Shown here: positions 22,574 through 31,315 of the stretch, piece after piece
Layout of the letters: every line of letters begins with the position of its first letter
How positions within the stretch are numbered: the first letter of the stretch is position 1
Source: a virus
Length of the DNA: 40,322 nucleotides
Reading direction: 5' to 3' (one strand)
IMG/VR virus record: IMGVR_UViG_3300009180_001960
Span: 1 to 40,322 of that record
The notes under the pieces: generated by a model
Told to the model about the DNA's origin: nothing
Database searches by the model: none
What the model saw: the letters and a program-made list of their open reading frames with translations, nothing else
Program-made: the position numbers and the translations under genes

Positions 22574-23883
22574 TTAAACAATCTTTCGTATTCTGGTGCA
22601 ATATCTAATATGCTATGTCCACGTGCTTGGTCTAAATACTTTGTAAACTTAATAAACTCAGGAAGTTTATCACTATAGTCGGCACCTAACATATACTTAG
22701 TGATACTGTTTAGTATGTTTTCTGCGTTTTTAGCAATGTCTTCTGGATACTCTGCTTTAAATTCAGCAATACATTTTGCATAGTATGCAACAATTTCCTG
22801 TTTCATGTCCTCAGGTAATACACGCACATTAACACGTTTTGGTCCATGTGCTACATGATGTGTAATAATAGGACGCTTCTTTGTACTGTTAATTTTAGTA
22901 AAGCCACTGCTTTGTAACTTCCACTTCATGAAACGAGGAACATGCCAAATATTATATGCTGTTACTGTACAAGCTAGCCAAGCAAGTATGTTTGGATTCT
23001 TTTCTGCATATTCATCTAGCTTCTGCAAGTTCTTGTATGCTTGACTCCACTTCAAAGGCCAACGTTGGTACTCAACTGTTTCGCCCATACCATCCATACT
23101 AGCACCTACACGAACTTGTTTAAACTTTGTCCACATATCCAATACACGATTAGGCAAATTACTCATGTTAGTATTGTATTCAATGATCATTTTCTTACTT
23201 TGACCTGCATCAATACATTTTTGTAAAAACTCATAATGACGTTCAATCATCATAGGCTCACCACCTGCCATATAAACATGTTTAATGTTTGGGATATTAG
23301 CTTCTATCTGTGTCCAGAAGCTTTCACTGTTATGCCAATCATAGTCTGTGGTAGATAGTCTACCATTTTCATTACGAGTTAGTTTAACTGTGCCGTGAGT
23401 ATCTTTGTATTCATCACTGCCATGATAATCTGTCCATTGTTCATACCAAGTATGACTATCAGTAGGTCCGCACATACGACAAGCTAGATTACATAAGTTA
23501 CCAAAACGTAGATCATAATATTCTAGTTTTCTGTCTTTAATGCTGCCATCTTCTTCGGTAATGTAACGAGCATCATCAATACTGAACTTCCAGTTATCTA
23601 ATTCATATTGTCTACGACTATTAAGTCCACTGGCTTCTTCACTTTGGCAACGACCGCATTCATTACTCCATTCTCCCACTAACATATTCTTACGAACTTC
23701 TTTCATAAGAGTAGCATTTCGGGCAAGTTCCATGTCATCTCTACCAGCATTAAATGGACTGCCATCTTCATGTCTGACCACGCCTTGGTTTTCAGTTACA
23801 TTTGCTTGACAGCAAACACGAATATCACCATTGTTACGCACAGCTTGGAAGTTCCATGGGATAGGGCAAAATGTATTACTCAT
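22570..23883 (-). CDS. Radical SAM enzyme, N-terminal cysteine (twitch-type) subfamily
   Basis: A 437-aa radical-SAM enzyme. The AdoMet-cleaving 4Fe-4S motif CNLACRMC is at Cys131/135/138, and AGGEP follows at 206-210. Before the core is an N-terminal cysteine set: Cys6 in FCPIPW, Cys24-Cys25 and CGRC (76, 79), which could bind an extra cluster. I chose ATG 23883 (GGAG upstream) rather than the frame's far end at 23952. It overlaps the upstream radical-SAM gene by 8 nt and the SDR gene by 4 nt. Class reaction: 5'-deoxyadenosyl-radical H abstraction; product unknown. Confidence 0.88.
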   Translation of the reverse strand: MSNTFCPIPWNFQAVRNNGDIRVCCQANVTENQGVVRHEDGSPFNAGRDDMELARNATLMKEVRKNMLVGEWSNECGRCQSEEASGLNSRRQYELDNWKFSIDDARYITEEDGSIKDRKLEYYDLRFGNLCNLACRMCGPTDSHTWYEQWTDYHGSDEYKDTHGTVKLTRNENGRLSTTDYDWHNSESFWTQIEANIPNIKHVYMAGGEPMMIERHYEFLQKCIDAGQSKKMIIEYNTNMSNLPNRVLDMWTKFKQVRVGASMDGMGETVEYQRWPLKWSQAYKNLQKLDEYAEKNPNILAWLACTVTAYNIWHVPRFMKWKLQSSGFTKINSTKKRPIITHHVAHGPKRVNVRVLPEDMKQEIVAYYAKCIAEFKAEYPEDIAKNAENILNSITKYMLGADYSDKLPEFIKFTKYLDQARGHSILDIAPEYERLFK

Positions 23884-25042
23884 AACTTTTATCTCCGGGG
23901 AATAACGGCAATTTAGTTCCTGGCGCACGTTTAGGAATCTTGCTATCTGCACTACTTACACAACTTGTTCCTCCGCAGGGCATGGGCTTGTCATATAACT
24001 TAAAGCCTGTTTCAATATGTCCCAAGGGTATTTCGCTACAACTGTAACTACGTTTCACTGTGCCATCTGGTTCACGAATAATAATACTACGATAGCCACT
24101 GCTACATTCCCACTTGTTAAAGTTATTAAAGTTAAATGCGTTGAAACGTTCTGCTTGATCCATGAACCATGGATTTCCGTCTTTATCGATAAACTCAATT
24201 TGATAATGAGGATCGATATCAACTTGTTTTTTACGACTTGGATCTGCTTTATCAACCATATACGTTGGTTTTGGTCTTTCAACTAGACCAGCCTTACGTG
24301 CTTTTTCTTCAGTGTAAGCACGTTGTGGCATACCATTATGCAATTTGGCCAGCATCTCAGGTGTATAACCATCTACAACTCTACTGGCTGTTGGATCGCT
24401 TTGTGGTTTGAGTGTAACGTTAATACCTCTGTTATGGAAGTATAAACTTAAATCATAGATCTCATTAAACTGCTCAGGCACCATGACCATGTTAATAGTT
24501 ATCTGTGTGTCATACTCCTGACATAATACTAGCTTGTCAGCAAATTCTTCAACTTTCTTATCTGTGTCAACGTGTTCGCGATGGCAACTTGCAGTGATAC
24601 TAGCACGATGAAAGTTCTTAACTGCTGGTACATATTTCTCTTCAAACCATTTAATAGGACGACTCATGTTTGATGTCATGTGTACACTGGTATAGTTTGT
24701 ATTACCAGCATCAGCATTTAAGTGATTTAAAATATCAATGTAAGCAGGATGGAATGTTGGTTCACCTCCGCTTAGACTAAAGTGAAAACTATTAAATCCA
24801 TTTGCTCTAGCTTGACGTTTAATTTCATCTACTGTATGTAGCATTAGAGGTGTGGGACGATGATCCTTTGTATCACTGCGAGCATAAGGCCAGCAATAAC
24901 TGCAACGATAGTTACAATAACGTCCTAATAGCCACGAGACTGTAAATAGATCTCGATATAACATTGTTCTTTGTCCGACTCTAACTAAATCACTAAAAGG
25001 AATTTTAGTAAAGTCATATTCGCTTGTTTTTAAATCACTCAT
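23876..25042 (-). CDS. Radical SAM enzyme with C-terminal cysteines
   Basis: A 388-aa radical-SAM enzyme. CNYRCSYC (Cys43/47/50) is followed by SGGEP (91-95). The C-terminal 80 residues carry further cysteines (KWECSSGYR, SYSCSEIP, MPCGGTSC), a SPASM-like arrangement for an auxiliary Fe-S cluster. The remaining sequence is unlike the other array members, so this is a separate lineage. Its start overlaps the 77-aa gene upstream by 8 nt, and its end overlaps radical-SAM gene 22570. Substrate unknown. Confidence 0.85.
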   Translation of the reverse strand: MSDLKTSEYDFTKIPFSDLVRVGQRTMLYRDLFTVSWLLGRYCNYRCSYCWPYARSDTKDHRPTPLMLHTVDEIKRQARANGFNSFHFSLSGGEPTFHPAYIDILNHLNADAGNTNYTSVHMTSNMSRPIKWFEEKYVPAVKNFHRASITASCHREHVDTDKKVEEFADKLVLCQEYDTQITINMVMVPEQFNEIYDLSLYFHNRGINVTLKPQSDPTASRVVDGYTPEMLAKLHNGMPQRAYTEEKARKAGLVERPKPTYMVDKADPSRKKQVDIDPHYQIEFIDKDGNPWFMDQAERFNAFNFNNFNKWECSSGYRSIIIREPDGTVKRSYSCSEIPLGHIETGFKLYDKPMPCGGTSCVSSADSKIPKRAPGTKLPLFPGDKSYE

Positions 25043-25268
25043 TTTGTTCGTAGATAAATTTTACTTCTTTTCCTGGACCAGCTTCACTGGGCAAGCCGCC
25101 ATACTCGTTAATATACCATTTAATGGCAGCTTTATACCAACCGGTACTATCATGTCTGCTTTCTTTATTAAATTTGTATATGTTATCATTGGTAGCTTCC
25201 ATGCTACTGATAATTCTAGCCGCTTCTAATTGTAACACTCTTAAGGGCATTGTGTCAAGATCTATCAT
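25035..25268 (-). CDS. 77-aa unknown protein beside radical SAM genes
   Basis: A 77-aa soluble protein: helical first half (PLRVLQLEAARIISSMEAT), aromatic/Gly-rich second half (YINEYGGLPSEAGPGKEV). No Cys is present. It overlaps the start of radical-SAM gene 23876 by 8 nt, so both are made together. It could be a partner or chaperone, or a peptide substrate, but no leader-binding or known precursor motif is recognised. No ribosome site precedes ATG 25268. A promoter-like sequence lies within its own first codons. Confidence 0.55.
   Translation of the reverse strand: MIDLDTMPLRVLQLEAARIISSMEATNDNIYKFNKESRHDSTGWYKAAIKWYINEYGGLPSEAGPGKEVKFIYEQNE
25229..25258 (-). promoter_or_regulatory. Possible sigma70 promoter inside the 77-aa gene
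   Basis: On the minus strand, TTGACA (25258-25253) and TACAAT (25234-25229) are separated by 18 nt. It would start transcripts within the 77-aa gene and feed radical-SAM genes 23876 and 22570. It begins TTGACACAA, like the plus-strand promoters. Confidence 0.4.
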
Positions 25269-25288
25269 GGTTTTTAAATTATATTATT

Positions 25289-25309
25289 GGTAGGCCATTG
25301 CGGCCTACC
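25289..25309 (-). terminator. GC-rich hairpin downstream of the nitroreductase-like gene
   Basis: GGTAGGCC and GGCCTACC make a perfect 8-bp stem around a 5-nt loop, just after the stop at 25314 (minus strand). No T-run follows, so it may be an mRNA-stabilising or processing hairpin rather than an intrinsic terminator. Confidence 0.5.
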
Positions 25310-25313
25310 TAGT

Positions 25314-26057
25314 TCAAATAGTAGTGAACATTGCTGTCTGTTTTTTATTAACAAAGAAGCTTTCCTCACGACCTGAACGACGATAATGTGTTTCGCCATT
25401 TAGGTATGGTTCTTTTCTTTCAGTGTCAGTGCCATTGTATAAGTTTTTAATTTTTTCGTGTTTTGGTCCAATACACATCAACACCACTGATTCAACAGGC
25501 TGTGTTTTGTATTCAGCACCAAATTCTTTTACCCATAAATCATGGAAGTGTGGATCACTCATAATGCTTTCTATACCACAGGCAACAAACGCTGTACCAT
25601 AGCCCAAATCTTCTGCGGTAAGTTGTGCATAAGTGGCACTGATCATTGCATCACGTACACTGCTTTTAATCATAGCATAACGATTTGCTTCTCCTTTGAC
25701 ATCGCTGTAGCAACTATCAAAGACTTCTTCACCGTGTTCTTCTTTAACATTAACCATTTGATGTTCTGGTGCTGGATTAGCAATATAAACTAGAACCAAT
25801 GGTGCTAGAGTTTGTTTTAAATAAATGATACGATTATCATCTTCTTCATACAAAGTGATATCATCGCATAAAACTTGTTTGAGTTTTTTACCTTGTTCAC
25901 TGTTAGTCAATGCCATTACTTTGTATCCGTAGATTTTGTTTTTACTTGGCGCACGGCGTGCCGATTCCATAATAGTTTGAATATCCATTGGACTGATTTC
26001 ATCAGTCATCAAACGAGTAGTATGTCTATTCTTAATTAATTCATGAACCCTGCTCAT
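25314..26057 (-). CDS. Nitroreductase-family flavoprotein
   Basis: A 247-aa protein of the FMN-dependent nitroreductase fold. The N-terminus has the usual RxTTR-type start (NRHTTRLM, residues 10-17) and ARRAPSKNKIYGYKVM (33-48), matching the FMN-phosphate region. A mid-protein helix and DLGYGTAFV (about 150-158) match the family core. Family members reduce quinones, nitro groups or activated double bonds; some cleave or oxidise rings. AAGGAATT is a good ribosome site. It is divergent from radical-SAM gene 26143 and upstream of the 77-aa and radical-SAM genes. Confidence 0.78.
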   Translation of the reverse strand: MSRVHELIKNRHTTRLMTDEISPMDIQTIMESARRAPSKNKIYGYKVMALTNSEQGKKLKQVLCDDITLYEEDDNRIIYLKQTLAPLVLVYIANPAPEHQMVNVKEEHGEEVFDSCYSDVKGEANRYAMIKSSVRDAMISATYAQLTAEDLGYGTAFVACGIESIMSDPHFHDLWVKEFGAEYKTQPVESVVLMCIGPKHEKIKNLYNGTDTERKEPYLNGETHYRRSGREESFFVNKKQTAMFTTI

Positions 26058-26130
26058 AAAAATTCCTTTTATATAAATGAATTATCATCATTCTCATGTA
26101 TTTAGCGAAGAGAAATTTAATTTACAAACA

Positions 26131-26137
26131 TTAAATA
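26131..26137 (+). promoter_or_regulatory. Possible late promoter box, leaderless
   Basis: TTAAATA ends 5 nt before ATG 26143 and no ribosome site is present. A second near-match, TATAAATG at 26072-26079, overlaps the alternative ATG at 26077. Confidence 0.35.
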
Positions 26138-26142
26138 CACAC

Positions 26143-28215
26143 ATGAAACCATATAATTTAATAAACTCAAAAATCGTTGAAAAAGAAAAAGGTATACTTA
26201 ACAAAACATTTACTAGATTTGTTGGTCCCGGAGATAGCATATTTTCAATGTTTTTTCGATCAATGGGTTATCGAATAACCATACCACTTGAAGAACTACA
26301 TTCTATAGATTTTGAGTTTGTCATTTATGACAACAACGAAAAAAACATAGAATTATTTAAAAGAATTTTAACTTGGGATGGACAGATAAACAGCGAAGCA
26401 ACATCTGAATTTGATGATGACTGGGAAATTTTTATAAAAACAATAATACAAGACCTTGACATTAAGATTCGTGATTTCCATCACGGTCAAACAATTGGTA
26501 GATCAAAGCGACGAGGATTCATCGACTTTCAAGCTACATGGAATCATTTTAAAAACAGTAAATTTACTTTTATAAACATTGATGTTGTAAATGAAAATAG
26601 AAAGTTCTTAGACATATTAACTAATTTGCCGCCAATGTCTGATCCAGCTAACAGACAATTTATCAAACTTGATTTCAATAAAACAGGCTATGACAAAGAA
26701 TCATACAACGATGCTATTAATAATGTATTACACTTATTTTGGTTAAAAAGTTTTAAACAATTTCAAACAGTTTTAGAAATTTCAGATGATAACAATCAAC
26801 CATTTGAAGATTTTGCAGGAAAATTATATGCAAGATTGAATCCAACATTTTGCATTTTACCATGGATGCATATACAATACAAACCCAGCGGACAAAGTAA
26901 ACTATGCTGTAGATATGACAATATTAAAGAAATTAAAGAGTTTGAAGAATTTGAAAAAACATCAATCTCTAAAGAAAATTTATCACAATTATACAGAGAA
27001 AAAGAAAATTTAGTCATACAAAAAATATCCATGGAAGATAGCTTTAATAGTAATTACTGGAATACTGCTAGACAATATACTATAGAAAATAAAGAAATCT
27101 CTGGTTGCCAAAAATGCTATAATGAAGAACAAGTTGCCGGTGAATTATCTACTTCAATGAGAACAGGATCTAGTATATTATATAATCAAGGCTACTTACA
27201 CAAAAAACCCAAATATGAAAAACCTAAGATAACATTCTTAGAAGTTGGCTTCGGTAACTATTGCAATCTTGCATGTTTATCCTGCAATAGTACATTAAGC
27301 ACCACATGGCACGACGACGAAGTTAAATTGAACAACATGAGCGATAAATCACTTCAGCGAGTAATATTCCCTAAGTTGGATAATATTAGATTCGAACCCA
27401 ATGAGGAAACACTAAAGACTTTAGAATTAATCAAGTTCACTGGCGGTGAGCCTATGATTAATCCAGAGTTTATTAGATTCATTGATCTTATCTGTGAAAA
27501 AGGAACACCAGAAAACATTAGTTTAGAAATTTACACTAACTGTAGCTATGTACCAAGTCCTAAATTATTGAAAAATCTAATTAGATTTAATACTGTACAA
27601 TTGAATTTAAGTATTGATGCATATGGCACAGTCAACGATTATGTACGATATGGCAGTCATTGGTTTGGAGATAGCAAGCAAACTGTTAGCAATGCGCTGG
27701 ACTTTTGGCTAGAGCAGGGAAAAAATAATAAAAATATTCACGTTATCATGTCTTCTACGTTAAGCGTGTTAACTGTATTTGACGTGCCTAACTTAATGAC
27801 ACGGTGGGTAGAAAAATATAAAAATTCAGGCAACGATATTGTAGTTGATATGAATACTAATCACGATGGATTTTTTAAATTACAATTAGCTGTTGATCCA
27901 TCATATATCAATATGAATATTTTACCATCTGAATATTATAAAGATATATTAGAATGGTGTGATGAATACGACCAATCTTTTACAACAAGATATCCCGAAT
28001 TTAGTGTAATTCCAGAATCTATCAATGCTAGTTTGGTTAAACTAAGAAATACTATATATCGTTGTTCTGGGAACCCCACTAATGCTCGTTTGTTAATAGA
28101 GTACTTAGAAAAAATGGATTCGATACGCGGTAACAGCGCATCAGAATCCATTCCTGTTATGCTTGGTAAAGTTAAAGAATATTTGCTAACTCAGGATAAA
28201 CCTCAGCAAAACTAG
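26143..28215 (+). CDS. Large two-domain radical SAM enzyme
   Basis: A 690-aa protein, the longest in the array and on the opposite strand to most. Residues 1-235 are an extra domain. It has a Rossmann-like stretch (FEFVIYDNNEKNIELF) that recalls methyltransferases but lacks a clear glycine motif. The radical-SAM part has FCILPWMH (Cys237), Cys255-256, CQKC (322, 325), then CNLACLSC (Cys374/378/381) and TGGEP (433-437). ATG 26143 was chosen over ATG 26077 because a late-box variant precedes it; neither has a ribosome site, and the longer form adds 22 residues. The 3' end overlaps convergent gene 28172 by 44 nt. Confidence 0.82.
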   Translation: MKPYNLINSKIVEKEKGILNKTFTRFVGPGDSIFSMFFRSMGYRITIPLEELHSIDFEFVIYDNNEKNIELFKRILTWDGQINSEATSEFDDDWEIFIKTIIQDLDIKIRDFHHGQTIGRSKRRGFIDFQATWNHFKNSKFTFINIDVVNENRKFLDILTNLPPMSDPANRQFIKLDFNKTGYDKESYNDAINNVLHLFWLKSFKQFQTVLEISDDNNQPFEDFAGKLYARLNPTFCILPWMHIQYKPSGQSKLCCRYDNIKEIKEFEEFEKTSISKENLSQLYREKENLVIQKISMEDSFNSNYWNTARQYTIENKEISGCQKCYNEEQVAGELSTSMRTGSSILYNQGYLHKKPKYEKPKITFLEVGFGNYCNLACLSCNSTLSTTWHDDEVKLNNMSDKSLQRVIFPKLDNIRFEPNEETLKTLELIKFTGGEPMINPEFIRFIDLICEKGTPENISLEIYTNCSYVPSPKLLKNLIRFNTVQLNLSIDAYGTVNDYVRYGSHWFGDSKQTVSNALDFWLEQGKNNKNIHVIMSSTLSVLTVFDVPNLMTRWVEKYKNSGNDIVVDMNTNHDGFFKLQLAVDPSYINMNILPSEYYKDILEWCDEYDQSFTTRYPEFSVIPESINASLVKLRNTIYRCSGNPTNARLLIEYLEKMDSIRGNSASESIPVMLGKVKEYLLTQDKPQQN

Positions 28216-29431
28216 TATCATTTTGCTTGTCCATGAAATTGATATACTCGGCAGTTTCCGCAAGGTCTGCCGAGTAGTCTTCTGCGTTCATGTAATCGAC
28301 TACATAATCACCATAGCGAACTATTCTACGCTGTTGCTGTTCTCTGCGTTTGACATTGGCCCATTGACTGTGAGTCCATAAATTTTCATCATCTAATGTC
28401 AATTTAAAGTCAGTCCAGTCTTGTGTAATCTTTGCTTTGATATCTGCTGGCAATACTTTAGGATTGATTGCTCGTGGATATTGTACCAAACTTGTATGGA
28501 ACAATCCGCCGGCAGCATTGACAAACTTGACAATATCAACTAATCTGGTGATATTATAGATACTGACGGTTGTAGTTAAACTCATTTCAATATTTTTAAG
28601 TTCGTGCAATTTTTGCACATTGGCTACAATTTTTTGTATGTCACCATAGGTTCTAAAGTAACTAAATGTAGTGTCATCTCCATCTATGCTTACTCGTAGT
28701 ATAATCTTTTTAAACTTTGGCCAATGATCCAATACATTATAGTAACCTAAACCCAGTGCTACTAGGTTGCTGTTATAACTCAGCGTTATGTTTTGTTCAT
28801 GTCCGGCCATTGCATCAATCATTTCCCAATGACGTTTTTGTTGCAATGGCTCACCCCCTGCGATTAATACTTCTCGTAGATAAGGTATGGCATTTTTAAA
28901 CTCTTCAAAACTCCGCTCAGGCAAACTGATATGTTTCTTTTCCAAGCGGCCTGCACCATGCTTGGTAAAAAACTTTTTAACTTCAGGATCTTTAAATGCT
29001 AGAACTTCCCATTGACTGCTATAAGTAGGACTGCAATGTCTACAACGTAGATTGCAGGTATTATCAAAACGTATTTCAATGCTTTTAGGTTCATATGGCA
29101 TTGAATAATCGTTGGTATTGACTTTACTAATGACTTCATCAAAGTCAATATTATAACTGTCTTTATATGTTTCGTTACAGGTTTGACGTGTACTTGCTAC
29201 TCCACTATCTTCAAAGTCCCAGCAACTGCGACAACCATTTGGTCGTTCATCATTTAACACCGCACGGCGTAGTTCTCTAGTTTCGTTGCTGTTCCAAATT
29301 TCAGTCAAAGTCTGACTTCGATAATCACCAACACGATCTGGATAACGCCAACATGCACCTACTTTGCCTTCATGTTTAATATTCTGATGTATAAAAGGCA
29401 TTATACAAAAAGTCTTGCTATTTTTGTTCAT
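28172..29431 (-). CDS. Radical SAM enzyme, N-terminal cysteine (twitch-type) subfamily
   Basis: A 419-aa radical-SAM enzyme. N-terminal set: FCIMPF (Cys9), Cys27 and CRSC (67, 70). Core motif CNLRCRHC is at Cys126/130/133, with AGGEP at 191-195. It has a single Cys27 where most relatives have a CC pair. It begins 1 nt after the stop of radical-SAM gene 29433 (TGATATG), so the two are in one operon. Its 3' end overlaps the convergent gene 26143 by 44 nt, which allows antisense pairing of the transcripts. Confidence 0.87.
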   Translation of the reverse strand: MNKNSKTFCIMPFIHQNIKHEGKVGACWRYPDRVGDYRSQTLTEIWNSNETRELRRAVLNDERPNGCRSCWDFEDSGVASTRQTCNETYKDSYNIDFDEVISKVNTNDYSMPYEPKSIEIRFDNTCNLRCRHCSPTYSSQWEVLAFKDPEVKKFFTKHGAGRLEKKHISLPERSFEEFKNAIPYLREVLIAGGEPLQQKRHWEMIDAMAGHEQNITLSYNSNLVALGLGYYNVLDHWPKFKKIILRVSIDGDDTTFSYFRTYGDIQKIVANVQKLHELKNIEMSLTTTVSIYNITRLVDIVKFVNAAGGLFHTSLVQYPRAINPKVLPADIKAKITQDWTDFKLTLDDENLWTHSQWANVKRREQQQRRIVRYGDYVVDYMNAEDYSADLAETAEYINFMDKQNDTSFAEVYPELANIL

Positions 29432-29432
29432 A

Positions 29433-30494
29433 TCAATATTTAAGAACGTTTTCTTTTTTCAATTTATTATCAATGTATAGGGTTGTATTTTCTTCATTAC
29501 CACAGGTACCTAGACATGTGATAAGGTTTCCGTTTTCTATTGTGTCATTCCATTTTGAACTTATTTTATATTGCTGTTTAAGTACATCTTCTACTTGATG
29601 TATATTTAAATCAAAGTCTTTAAGATTATAGTTTTCTTTTAGATTCCAACTACCCGGACTGTCGTGTGTGTGAGTACCTAAATAACAACAAGGCATTAAT
29701 ATTCCATTTGCTGCCAAATAAACTTCTTTTCGTTCTAAACTTTTGCAACTAATCTTATTTTGATTTAATTTTTTATACTTTGTTAGATCAAACTTAAACA
29801 TTGTATTTGGTACATGTTCTTCTTTACCTACATTACTGTGCCTAAATTGTTCTTGTTCAGGTGGTTCTAATGTAAATACATGCTTTCCTTCTACCATTAC
29901 TTTAAAATCTTTTTTACCCCTAAACTTTTGAGTAACTTTTAATCTAAATTTGATGTCCAAGTCTTTGGCCAACTGTTTGGCTGTTTCGACTTGATGTTCG
30001 TTGTGTTTGAATACAATAAAGTTCCACTGAGCTGTTCCACCTGCGGCTACATATGCTTTCAAATTGGCATACACTTTATCATACTTAACACCAATTCTAT
30101 ACTTGTCTAATGCTTCATTATCAGTGCCATCTATTGCAAAATTAATGAGTACATGACGACGAGCAAGACTTGACCACCAATCTTCACTGCGATATCCACC
30201 ATTGGTATCTATACTAATACTTTTACAGCCATTGTCCATTAAGTAATTAACAAATTCTGGTAACAGTTTGTTTAAGCAAGGATCGCCATATACTCCGCTG
30301 AAGTATACATGGTCTAATTGACTGGCAAACTCTGGAGTAAACAACTTATAAAATACATCTGCTGTTAAATCACCCTCTATTAAATCTGGTTGCACAAATC
30401 CGTGCCCGGTATATCTGCTACACATTGGGCATTGACTATTACAGCGACTGCTCGCTTCTACATGAACTATACGTATATTTTCTTTTTCTATCAT
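29433..30494 (-). CDS. Radical SAM/SPASM-like enzyme, GDP variant
   Basis: A 353-aa radical-SAM protein. CNSQCPMC (Cys18/22/25) is followed by SGVYGDP (66-72) instead of GGEP. The middle has NFIVFKHNEHQVETAKQL, shared with genes 34703 and 37087. The C-terminus holds MPCCYLG and CLGTCGN, a SPASM-like auxiliary cluster region. Start positions and motif spacing match gene 37087 exactly in the first 72 residues. It is coupled by ATGA to the 2OG oxygenase gene upstream. Confidence 0.85.
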   Translation of the reverse strand: MIEKENIRIVHVEASSRCNSQCPMCSRYTGHGFVQPDLIEGDLTADVFYKLFTPEFASQLDHVYFSGVYGDPCLNKLLPEFVNYLMDNGCKSISIDTNGGYRSEDWWSSLARRHVLINFAIDGTDNEALDKYRIGVKYDKVYANLKAYVAAGGTAQWNFIVFKHNEHQVETAKQLAKDLDIKFRLKVTQKFRGKKDFKVMVEGKHVFTLEPPEQEQFRHSNVGKEEHVPNTMFKFDLTKYKKLNQNKISCKSLERKEVYLAANGILMPCCYLGTHTHDSPGSWNLKENYNLKDFDLNIHQVEDVLKQQYKISSKWNDTIENGNLITCLGTCGNEENTTLYIDNKLKKENVLKY

Positions 30495-31315
30495 TTTTTA
30501 ATTGTAGACATCATAGATAATCCACATTTCATTGTTACACCACTTGCAGGGAAATTAACACCACTATGTGCTTGACATCTATCAAATACAATAATGCCCC
30601 CACGCTTCCAGTTATAAACGGCTTCAAGTTCAAATCCCTGTAACCATTGTTTATTAAAGTGACGAAAATATCTATTGTAGTCATCATCACTGACTGTTTG
30701 TTTATTCCAATCAACATCCCATACTGATCCATCTTTACGATAACAAACTAAGTTATCATAATTGCGTACTGTGAAGAAGACATTTGTATCATATTTAGGA
30801 TCGCCTTTGGCAAAGTTTGTTCCATACATTAAGAAGCGATTTTTAAAGATAGCTGTACCACAATCTAGTTCAAGATTCTCTTCTTTATGTTTATCGCAGA
30901 CCCATAATGGAATAATAAACTGTTTACCAGGAATACTGTCACTGTCTTTTAATGTTGCAGGATTACCAGTATCAATGTGTAGGTTGTAAGGAGTGGCTGT
31001 AATTAAAAAATTACCTTCCCATATTGTTTCGTTGGTTAGTTCAGGAATAGCACTTTGAAGTTTTGCATAAAATTTATCTTGTATTAGTCGATTATCAACG
31101 TTAAAGTGTAATGTCCCGTTGCGTTTAACTCTACGACTACGATGTTGTCTATGCATTAGATCTTCCAACCAATCTAATTCCTCATCTTCAAATAAATTAT
31201 CAACAGCATAACTGTCACCCCATGTAGATTTCCATTTATCATGTTCTATACCATCTACAGGTATAAATTCTTTTACCAGTGGATCTCCCGGAACCCATTC
31301 TAAATCTTTAGCCAT
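30491..31315 (-). CDS. Fe(II)/2-oxoglutarate oxygenase-like protein in the radical SAM operon
   Basis: A 274-aa probable non-haem iron oxygenase. YNLHIDTG gives the His113-x-Asp115 pair, and RCQAHSGVNF provides distal His250. Lys263 (VTMKCGL) sits where 2OG-binding Arg or Lys is expected. The N-terminal 60 residues are charged and aromatic. Start and end overlap radical-SAM genes by 8 and 4 nt, which strongly suggests joint function, such as hydroxylating a radical-SAM substrate or product. It is not closely similar to the oxygenase at 10435. Confidence 0.75.
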   Translation of the reverse strand: MAKDLEWVPGDPLVKEFIPVDGIEHDKWKSTWGDSYAVDNLFEDEELDWLEDLMHRQHRSRRVKRNGTLHFNVDNRLIQDKFYAKLQSAIPELTNETIWEGNFLITATPYNLHIDTGNPATLKDSDSIPGKQFIIPLWVCDKHKEENLELDCGTAIFKNRFLMYGTNFAKGDPKYDTNVFFTVRNYDNLVCYRKDGSVWDVDWNKQTVSDDDYNRYFRHFNKQWLQGFELEAVYNWKRGGIIVFDRCQAHSGVNFPASGVTMKCGLSMMSTIKK

